A stretch of 26,736 nt of DNA from a virus, in IMG/VR virus record IMGVR_UViG_3300024351_000072, positions 1-26,736 of that record; one strand, 5' to 3'. Positions 21,158-26,736 of this stretch are shown piece by piece (position 1 is the stretch's first letter; every line of letters starts with the position of its first letter). The notes under the pieces were generated by a model. It made no database searches and was not told the origin of the DNA. It saw only the letters and a list, made by a program, of their open reading frames with translations. Both the position numbers and the translations under genes were made by a program.

Positions 21158-21715
21158 TTAACTGTATACGATAGTAGAGCCGTTTAATGCTACTGCTGCA
21201 AATGCATCTGCTGTTGTTGACCCACTTAAGAATGGTGCTGGCAATTGTTCCATACCAGTCAACGTAATTGAGTATCCATAAAGGTCACCCAATGCCGCTC
21301 CGGTTTGAATTGTACCTGCAGTTACATCACATCCTAATTTGATACCTGCGATAAATGCATCACCATTGTTAGTCCATACGATAGCTTTTGGTCTACCATA
21401 TGCCATTAACTTTAATTGTGCACTCATTTCGTTAGTAATCTTTTTAAGATTTAAAACTAACTCTTGTGAGAAGAATGTTGTACCATTCTCTCTACTACTG
21501 TTAACAGTTTCAGTATATGCCGAAGTTCCTTTTAATTGGTAGTAATATAATGAAGAACTAGTTGGTAAACCAGTAATAGTTACCATTCCAGTTGTTCCAT
21601 CAGTAGTTTGTGTGAAAGAACCTGTATTGTAGTTGATAAAGTATACACCTTGTAAACCACCAATACTTTCTTTACAAACTTCCTGTCTACCTGCTGTTAA
21701 GTTACATGTCGCCAT
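21158..21715 (-). CDS. Probable major tail tube protein
   Basis: A 185-aa beta protein. The opening CNLTAGRQEVCKESIGGLQG (4-23) with VYFINYN after it is a pattern I know from tail-tube genes of Bacteroidota phages. Then SSLYYYQLKGTSAYTE, TFFSQELVLNLKK (helix following), KAIVWTNNGDAFIAGIKLG and YGYSITLTGMEQLPAP follow the tail-tube fold, a beta sandwich with one helix. It is translated from its own gap after the capsid gene, which contains a hairpin, and is closed by a terminator, so it is expected at high level. It could alternatively be a head decoration protein. Confidence 0.65.
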   Translation of the reverse strand: MATCNLTAGRQEVCKESIGGLQGVYFINYNTGSFTQTTDGTTGMVTITGLPTSSSLYYYQLKGTSAYTETVNSSRENGTTFFSQELVLNLKKITNEMSAQLKLMAYGRPKAIVWTNNGDAFIAGIKLGCDVTAGTIQTGAALGDLYGYSITLTGMEQLPAPFLSGSTTADAFAAVALNGSTIVYS

Positions 21716-21744
21716 AGTATTTCTGTTTTTTGTTTATATAAGTT

Positions 21745-21764
21745 GGTGAGGTTTTACCCCCACC
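21745..21764 (-). promoter_or_regulatory. Intergenic hairpin between capsid and tail tube genes
   Basis: GGTGAGG (21745-21751) and CCCCACC (21758-21764) pair through 7 bp with one G-U on the minus strand, around a 6-base loop. There is no U-tract after it, so it is not a terminator. It may protect the upstream capsid transcript or be an RNA-processing site. Confidence 0.4.
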
Positions 21765-21783
21765 GACCTATGAGTTAGTTTAA

Positions 21784-22716
21784 TTATGCATTCTTATGAT
21801 ATGCGATGTCACTAGCGATACCGATTTGTGTACCTGCTGTGTATCTCATAATCACTCTGAAGTTTTGAGAACCATCTATGTTAGCCATATCCAATACTTT
21901 AACTTCATTGTAGTCACTCAATAAACCTGTTCCGAAGAATAAGTTTGATTTTTGTGCTGCTACTAATGCTGAAGAAGGTAAACCAGGACAGAAAGCGATG
22001 TCGATTCCGTTAAAGTTCAATGGTTTTTCTCCAACATTTAATTGATTCATGTATCCGTTTGCACCTTGTGCACCACCAGCTAATGCTTGAGTGTAAGCTT
22101 TAACAACGTTAGTTGGAGCGTAGATTAACAAATCTTCCTTACCATATACTGTATCAGGAATTGCGTTAACTAATGCATCCAATGCACTCAATACGTTTGC
22201 TGAAGTGATTGAACCAGATACTGAAGATGAAATTGCAGCTGAACCAGTGATTAATCTGTAAAGACCACCGAACTGACCGTTTGCTGAATTATCACCATTC
22301 CAAATTGATTGCTCAGTTGCTTGTGCTACTACACCACCAACATAAGAAATCAAATAGTCTGTGAAAGATTTAGGAATCTCGTCAAAAGCCGAGTAACCCA
22401 ATTGTAAACTTTCCCAGCTGTTTACGAAGTTTTGCTTACATAATTCTAAGTTAACTTGTAATTCTTTAGGAGTAATTACTTGTTCAGATAAAGTAACTGA
22501 ACCTGAAGTTGTGAAATCACATGAAGCATCGTTAACGATGTTTGCAACTGCGATTTTTTGGATAACTTCTTTGTACTTCACGTTTGGCATGATAGTAACG
22601 AATTTGTTATCCAATGTTTTTGCACTTAACAACGCTGCTGCGATGTATTGTCCCGCGAACTCACCAGCATAAGTGGTAGAGATACTTGGTTGTGCGAAAT
22701 TTTGAATTTTTTTCAT
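21784..22716 (-). CDS. Major capsid protein
   Basis: A 310-aa protein, HK97-fold type by order and pattern. I place the start at the ATG of 22714-22716 (MKKIQNFAQPSISTTYAGEF); the longer reading overlaps the scaffold gene and adds an unlikely basic leader. Segments include GQYIAAALLSAKTLDNKFV, then VKYKEVIQKIAVANIVND, YLISYVGGVVAQATEQSIWN (the spine helix region), GKEDLLIYAPTNVVKAYTQA and IDIAFCPGLPSSALVAAQKS (P-domain/A-domain strands). There is no long N-terminal delta region, so if the separate scaffold-like gene is real, scaffolding is done in trans. A 31-base gap separates it from the scaffold gene, and a hairpin lies downstream. Confidence 0.8.
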   Translation of the reverse strand: MKKIQNFAQPSISTTYAGEFAGQYIAAALLSAKTLDNKFVTIMPNVKYKEVIQKIAVANIVNDASCDFTTSGSVTLSEQVITPKELQVNLELCKQNFVNSWESLQLGYSAFDEIPKSFTDYLISYVGGVVAQATEQSIWNGDNSANGQFGGLYRLITGSAAISSSVSGSITSANVLSALDALVNAIPDTVYGKEDLLIYAPTNVVKAYTQALAGGAQGANGYMNQLNVGEKPLNFNGIDIAFCPGLPSSALVAAQKSNLFFGTGLLSDYNEVKVLDMANIDGSQNFRVIMRYTAGTQIGIASDIAYHKNA

Positions 22717-22747
22717 TGTTCCAATAATTTTTTTGTTAATAATATTT

Positions 22748-23599
22748 TTATCTATATAATTTTGATAAGAATGTGTTTTGTGAATTAGATACTTTCTTAC
22801 CATATCTTTTACTGATTTCTTCTGGAGTAAATACTGAACCCATTTCAACAGGTGCACCATCTAATTTTGGTAGGTTATCTTCTGAAGCATCTTCTAAATT
22901 AAATTTAATATCATTTTCTTTAGCTATTTGTTCAGCTTCTCTACTGATTTCTTTTTTATCTGTTAAATCACCAATCTTAGCTTCTAATTCAGTAATTCTG
23001 TATGCCATATCTTGCACCATCTTTCCTAAATCTACTAAATTGATTTCAACTTCTTGCTCTTTATCTTCTGTTTGAGGTAATGGTGCTACTTCATCAGTTT
23101 CAGGATGTGCTCCCAAAGGACCTTCAGGACCATAAACACCTTCTAATTCTACTTTACTCATCATTGAAGATGGATTACCTTTTGGTGGGAATTTTTTACT
23201 TCCGCTTTCAGGCTTATCATTTACTTCAGTTGGAGCTCCTGGTAATGGAGTTGTTTTGATTTTTTCTGCATCTGCATCTGCCATTTCTTCTTCACCTTTT
23301 TCAGGTACTTCTGGCTTCTCTTCTTCAACATTTTCTCTTTCTGTGATAACACCATCTTTAGTTACTACTCTGATAACTACCTCGTTACCTTCTGAATCTT
23401 TCAATGCGATTTCATGTTCTCCGTCTGGTGCTGGAGATTTAGTTCCATCTTCTGAAACTACTTCTACTTTTTCTCCTAAATCAAATGTTGGAGATTGTAA
23501 TATTGTTCCGTCTGCTGTTTTAGCATCTACAAATAATACTTCTTCTGAACTTAAATTCAAAAGTTTACTTATTTTACTTAATACGTCTTTTGCGTTCAT
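22748..23599 (-). CDS. Probable capsid scaffolding protein
   Basis: A 283-aa, strongly acidic protein just before the capsid gene. Residues 1-90 look like a small beta domain (VVSEDGTKSPAPDGEHEIAL, then KDSEGNEVVIRVVTKDGV). Residues 90-190 are Glu/Pro/Lys-rich and disordered. Residues 190-230 form a coiled coil (VDLGKMVQDMAYRITELEAK), and a basic C-terminus ends SNSQNTFLSKLYR. Acidic, disordered, coiled-coil proteins with a basic tail that are translated right before the capsid are usually scaffolds, which bind capsid subunits and are removed by the protease. The late-block box lies 17 bases before its start. The XkdF protease gene is the probable processor. Confidence 0.6.
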   Translation of the reverse strand: MNAKDVLSKISKLLNLSSEEVLFVDAKTADGTILQSPTFDLGEKVEVVSEDGTKSPAPDGEHEIALKDSEGNEVVIRVVTKDGVITERENVEEEKPEVPEKGEEEMADADAEKIKTTPLPGAPTEVNDKPESGSKKFPPKGNPSSMMSKVELEGVYGPEGPLGAHPETDEVAPLPQTEDKEQEVEINLVDLGKMVQDMAYRITELEAKIGDLTDKKEISREAEQIAKENDIKFNLEDASEDNLPKLDGAPVEMGSVFTPEEISKRYGKKVSNSQNTFLSKLYR

Positions 23600-23616
23600 A
23601 TCTTTTTGGTTTTAAT

Positions 23617-23628
23617 TATTTAACAAAT
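23617..23628 (-). promoter_or_regulatory. Late-block TTTGTTAAATA box, copy 6
   Basis: The minus strand reads ATTTGTTAAATA, and in this copy the four bases before it extend the match to TATATTTG, a TAnnTTTG -7 box, 17 bases before the scaffold-like gene start. It is the copy most like the host -7 box. Confidence 0.4.
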
Positions 23629-23650
23629 ATAATCCTTTTTATCATTATTT

Positions 23651-23842
23651 TTAATTCAATCTATTCTTTATATCCAATAATTTATCAATCTTATCTTCAA
23701 TATTAGCTTGTCCTTTCATTAGATAGTTTACATAATTCCATAATGAATGATTGATTTGGATTAGATGAGAAATTTCTTTTTTTAAATCATCATTCTCATC
23801 TTCTGCTAATTCTAACATTATTTCTAATATATCTTTATCCAT
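23651..23842 (-). CDS. Small coiled-coil protein, 63 aa
   Basis: I choose the ATG of 23840-23842 (MDKDILEIMLE), which follows the stop of the upstream gene by one base; a longer frame would overlap it by 44 bases. It is an acidic, wholly helical protein with a heptad-like pattern (DILEIMLELAEDENDDLKKE) and a second helix (NIEDKIDKLLDIKNRLN) after the central NHSLWNYVNYLM. It lies between the lectin-like and scaffold-like genes. No family is recognised. Confidence 0.55.
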   Translation of the reverse strand: MDKDILEIMLELAEDENDDLKKEISHLIQINHSLWNYVNYLMKGQANIEDKIDKLLDIKNRLN

Positions 23843-23843
23843 A

Positions 23844-24425
23844 TTATATTTGTGGAGATTGATAAACATTATTTCCGTTATATACAAAATTTCTAATTGG
23901 TCTTAAATTAAGATAAGAAGTTTTACCAAACGTTATTCTTCCACTTCCACACGTAGCGCCTGTTCTTATATCATACCAATATGCAAATGATGTACTATAT
24001 TGAGTTGAAGTCCAACTATATCTTGAACTATCCCAATATGCATACTTTAATTGGTCTTTTACAGAACATACTTGCGCCATTTCATCTACTGAAGGTAAAT
24101 ACCAACCACTATATCCATCACTTGTAAATACTTGCGATGCACTTGCTGCTGAATATATACCCGTTCCGTTATAATAATCTACAATATATTGTGTATTTAT
24201 TTTTCCTGTTCCAATCGCACTTCCACTCGCTCCCGCAACATCATTTCCACTAACTCCCCATTGATAACCTAAATTTGGGGAAATAGGAGTTACCCAAGTC
24301 TGTGAAACAACAAATCCACTTTGATTTGGAAATGAACCCGTTAAATAGGCTACATATCCTCCTTCAAAGTATTGTCCTATTTTAAGTGGAGTTGGTCCTT
24401 CAAAAAATCCTGTTTGTATAATCAT
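23844..24425 (-). CDS. DUF1566/Lcl-type C-type-lectin-fold protein
   Basis: A 193-aa protein. The core SGWYLPSVDEM (106-116), YWDSSRYSWTSTQYS (130-144), TSFAYWYDIRTGA and the closing YLNLRPIRNF (171-180) are the DUF1566 (Lcl C-terminal) signature, a C-type-lectin-like fold. Such domains occur on bacterial surface proteins and phage fibres. It begins just one base before the stop of the 635-aa tail fibre, and is likely its partner: a receptor-binding module or a fibre tip. The codons at 23930-23966 (GGC, ACG, ACG) are GC-richer than those around them. Confidence 0.7.
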   Translation of the reverse strand: MIIQTGFFEGPTPLKIGQYFEGGYVAYLTGSFPNQSGFVVSQTWVTPISPNLGYQWGVSGNDVAGASGSAIGTGKINTQYIVDYYNGTGIYSAASASQVFTSDGYSGWYLPSVDEMAQVCSVKDQLKYAYWDSSRYSWTSTQYSTSFAYWYDIRTGATCGSGRITFGKTSYLNLRPIRNFVYNGNNVYQSPQI

Positions 24426-24426
24426 A

Positions 24427-26334
24427 TTAAACTAAGTTTCTTACTAATGTTGAATATAAAGATGCTGTATCAAAAGAAACAAATGTCAATATATCTACCG
24501 CTCCCGCTGCTGCACTACCCGTATTAATTCCTTGTGAACCACTCCAAAACTTAAATTTAGAATCAAATAAAACTGAACCTGTTGTTGCTTGCTGTAATAA
24601 TTTAACACCAACTGTTTGTCCAGCATTAATATTTGTTGCTGTGATAAAAGTAATTGAAGAAGATGGAATAGTAAGTGTAAAGAAATTACCTTTACTCATA
24701 TCAATAGATGCAGTATTAGAACTTACTGTTAATGCTGTCACATTACCATTTTGTGAACCACTTATTGTTAAAGAGCCACTTATATTAACAGAACCCGTTA
24801 TATTAATTGCTTTTGTAAATGTTGTTGGTACTAATATACTTGCACTTGCTGCACTTGTTGCTAATTGAATTACTGCTACATCACTTACTCCATCATTACC
24901 ATATAATGTAGGTAAACTAAATGATGCTGTATTTGCACTTAAACCAATCGTTCCACCACCTGCTATATTAATTGAAGATGGTCCTAATGTTGATTGCCAA
25001 CTTGTAAATGAATTAGTTACTCTTACATAAGCAGCATTAGATGGAGCTGATACATCAATATTATTATTTCTTATTGTATTTGTTCCTCCACCACCTGCAG
25101 AGCCAGATATTACAATCAATGGTCTAGTTGTTGCAGTTGTTCCTGAAGATGAAATATATAATTGTCCTTCTAATACAACATCATATTGGTTTGATGAAGA
25201 AACATAAACTCTTGCATTAACAGTTTGATTTCCAGTAAATGTATTACTTCCTGTTGTTGCTAAAGTACTAAAATTAGAACCAGTCACAATTCCACTTGCA
25301 CTTATATATCCTCCCGCTACTACATTATCTGTTGTAGTAAAAGAACCCGAAGCGTTAACACCACCATTACCAACTGTTATAGATGATGTTGTTATTAATG
25401 CTTTTACCCATGTATTTTGTAAATTAGCAATACCACCATTCTTAATTGTTAATATTTGATTATCTAAAAGAGTTAAACCACCACTTACATTTTGTGCTAC
25501 GTTTGCTGAACCTGTTGTTAGGAATGCTCCTGTTATCGCACTATCTACTTTTGTATTAATTGTAGCGGTTAATGATGAACTTAAATTATTTATTGATTGA
25601 GTTAATTCTGCGTCTGTTGCGTATACTAAATCTAATGATGAACTCCAATCTTTTAAATTATTTATTTGACCTTGAACTGATGAACTAAATGCTGGAAATG
25701 CTGATGATGAGTTTAACAATACAACTACTGAAGAACTAAAATCTATCCAATTCTGTGTACCAAAATATACTTTATCAGGATTATTAAACTTAACAAATCC
25801 ATTAAATGAAGATGTATCAAATGCATTACCACCAAAGATTGAGCTACCAACTATCGCTACTCCACTACTACTCAATGAGCCAGTAAAAGAACCTTTACCA
25901 ACTACATTCAAATCTTCTAAAATATATACTTGCTGTTGAAAATAGTTATCCTGATTAAATTGATTAGATGCAGATATAAATGCTGATTTTGCTTCTAAGA
26001 AATCTAATCTACCATTTGTTGATGAAGTGAATGTATTAAATGATGAAGATAATGCTTTACCATTTATTGATGCTGCTAATGATGAACTTAAACTTTGTGT
26101 TGCTGCATTTAATTCACTTTGGTTTATATAATCTATTGCGATTGAAGAACTAAATGCTTCCTGTGCATCTAATCTACTATCAAAACTTGCACTATCAGTT
26201 GAATATACTGTTTGGTTAACAGTATTATCAATCATATCTGTATTAAACTCCCTTAATAATTCAGCTGAAATATATCCCGTATTATTGTTAGGGAAATTGG
26301 TTTGATTAACTACTTGTAATTCTTGCTTTGTCAT
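24427..26334 (-). CDS. Tail fibre protein
   Basis: A 635-aa, Ser/Thr/Asn/Ala-rich protein. Residues 40-140 carry repeated heptad-like units (STDSASFDSRLDAQ, SELNAATQSLSSSLAASING, NTFTSSTNGRLDFLE) as in trimeric fibres. The middle is beta-helical (NITGSV, NISGSLTISGSQ). The last 110 residues (TVSSNTASIDMSKGNFFTLT, NINAGQTVGVKLLQQATTGS, ILTFVSFDTASLYS) are a recognisable beta domain that ends many phage fibres. Its stop is directly before the start of the DUF1566 protein. It shares fibre motifs with the 714-aa fibre (STDSASF, TGSNxFxGxQ). It probably binds the host surface. Confidence 0.75.
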   Translation of the reverse strand: MTKQELQVVNQTNFPNNNTGYISAELLREFNTDMIDNTVNQTVYSTDSASFDSRLDAQEAFSSSIAIDYINQSELNAATQSLSSSLAASINGKALSSSFNTFTSSTNGRLDFLEAKSAFISASNQFNQDNYFQQQVYILEDLNVVGKGSFTGSLSSSGVAIVGSSIFGGNAFDTSSFNGFVKFNNPDKVYFGTQNWIDFSSSVVVLLNSSSAFPAFSSSVQGQINNLKDWSSSLDLVYATDAELTQSINNLSSSLTATINTKVDSAITGAFLTTGSANVAQNVSGGLTLLDNQILTIKNGGIANLQNTWVKALITTSSITVGNGGVNASGSFTTTDNVVAGGYISASGIVTGSNFSTLATTGSNTFTGNQTVNARVYVSSSNQYDVVLEGQLYISSSGTTATTRPLIVISGSAGGGGTNTIRNNNIDVSAPSNAAYVRVTNSFTSWQSTLGPSSINIAGGGTIGLSANTASFSLPTLYGNDGVSDVAVIQLATSAASASILVPTTFTKAINITGSVNISGSLTISGSQNGNVTALTVSSNTASIDMSKGNFFTLTIPSSSITFITATNINAGQTVGVKLLQQATTGSVLFDSKFKFWSGSQGINTGSAAAGAVDILTFVSFDTASLYSTLVRNLV

Positions 26335-26342
26335 ATATTTTA

Positions 26343-26624
26343 TTATTGTGTTGCTTCTGTATCAAAGTTAGTATCATAACCTGTATTGAATTCGCCCTTT
26401 TGATTAAAATTAGCAGGTGATTGTATTCTACCGATTCCTTGCTGTATTAAGAATCCTTCACAACATCTTCTATCATAAGTGTCGCTATGCATACATAAAC
26501 ACGCTCTTCTATTATTCTTTGGTGAACTTAATCCTTTGGTAGGTCCAATGTAGACACCACTATTATTCTGTCTATTAACAGAGTATCTTAATGAACCATT
26601 TCTACTATTGCTCCAAATACCCAT
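26343..26624 (-). CDS. Small Cys-rich virion-type protein, 93 aa
   Basis: Not assigned. The centre, NNRRACLCMHSDTYDRRCCE and then GFLIQQGIG, holds four cysteines (C42, C44, C54, C55) in the order C-x-C-x9-CC and is followed by a conserved-looking QQGIGRIQ. I recall similar RRxCLC ... CC ... QGIG proteins next to tail-fibre genes of Bacteroidota phages. Disulfides or a metal site are possible. It begins 36 bases after the gene at the window edge and carries the late-block box 10 bases before its start. Confidence 0.55.
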   Translation of the reverse strand: MGIWSNSRNGSLRYSVNRQNNSGVYIGPTKGLSSPKNNRRACLCMHSDTYDRRCCEGFLIQQGIGRIQSPANFNQKGEFNTGYDTNFDTEATQ

Positions 26625-26634
26625 AAGTTTTATT

Positions 26635-26646
26635 TATTTAACAAAG
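26635..26646 (-). promoter_or_regulatory. Late-block CTTTGTTAAATA box, copy 7
   Basis: The minus strand reads CTTTGTTAAATA, with AATAAAACTT between it and the start of the 93-aa gene. The same 12 bases occur at copies 2 and 5. Confidence 0.35.
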
Positions 26647-26659
26647 AAAGATAATATTA

Positions 26660-26736
26660 TTAGTGGATTTTCTTCATTGCCTCTCTGTGAAGTAATGCCT
26701 CTAATTCATTCTTATCACTCTTATAGGATAAATACA
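26660..26736 (-). CDS. 3' end of an unidentified gene, start off window
   Basis: The open frame enters from the right edge and ends at TAA (26660-26662), giving 24 visible residues (YLSYKSDKNELEALLHREAM, then KKIH). This is a charged helix, too short to assign. It lies 35 bases before the 93-aa gene, in the same direction, and so is probably part of the virion block. Confidence 0.5.
   Translation of the reverse strand, partial: YLSYKSDKNELEALLHREAMKKIH

Noticed and set aside
21784-22860. Longer reading of the capsid gene with 48 extra N-terminal residues
   Set aside because: The added stretch is basic, overlaps the end of the scaffold-like gene by over 100 bases in another frame, and the inner start (22714-22716) leaves a normal 31-base gap and a sensible capsid N-terminus.
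22773-23615. Plus-strand open frames antisense to the scaffold-like gene
   Set aside because: Ser-rich low-complexity translations mirror the Glu/Lys/Thr codons of the real gene; no independent support.

Overview
This window is a contiguous piece of a tailed double-stranded DNA bacteriophage genome (or prophage), with every supported gene on the minus strand, so transcription runs from high to low coordinates. The host is very probably a member of the Bacteroidota. The DNA is strongly AT-rich, start codons are preceded by A-rich stretches instead of Shine-Dalgarno sequences, two promoters match the Bacteroidota TTTG-N20-TAnnTTTG consensus, and the tail proteins resemble those of Bacteroidota phages. 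No terminase, integrase, polymerase or endolysin is visible, so neither the lifestyle nor the whole replication and lysis sets can be read from this piece.

Right and centre (about 26.7 to 5.4 kb, in transcription order): the end of an unidentified gene, a Cys-rich small protein, a long tail fibre, a lectin-like DUF1566-type protein, a small coiled-coil protein, a scaffold-like acidic protein, the major capsid protein, a tail-tube-like protein, an unknown protein, the portal, a head-tail connector, a tail-terminator-like protein, a second fibre (YadA-like head repeats plus C1q-like tip), a gp10-like neck protein, three tail/baseplate proteins, a small overlapping ORF, the tape measure, an XkdF-type protease fused to a second domain, a Dps-like four-helix protein, a Cys-rich protein with Fe-S-like spacing, several small virion-type proteins, a LamG-like lectin, a protein with a duplicated C-x17-C motif, a coiled-coil protein and a membrane/lipoprotein. 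A strong terminator at 5313-5351 ends this late block. A recurrent TTKGTTAAATA box lies upstream of seven genes in this block and was not seen between genes of the left block.

The 461-base gap at 4970-5430 separates the late block from the left block. It holds the terminator, a set of nested inverted repeats that can fold as a three-way junction, and a textbook host-type promoter.

Left (about 5 kb to 1): a single 81-aa gene with its own promoter and terminator, then a compact operon of small unknown proteins, an orphan DNA methyltransferase, a 47-aa ribbon-helix-helix regulator, a TPR-like protein with a Tat-like leader, and a DUF1376/YdaU-type replication protein. The operon is followed by a probable small RNA (about 446-562) with its own promoter and intrinsic terminator, then a GIY-YIG homing-type endonuclease cut by the window edge. 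The most interesting items are the adjacent Dps-like and Fe-S-like genes inside a virion operon, the candidate small RNA, the late-block motif and the composite inverted repeat.
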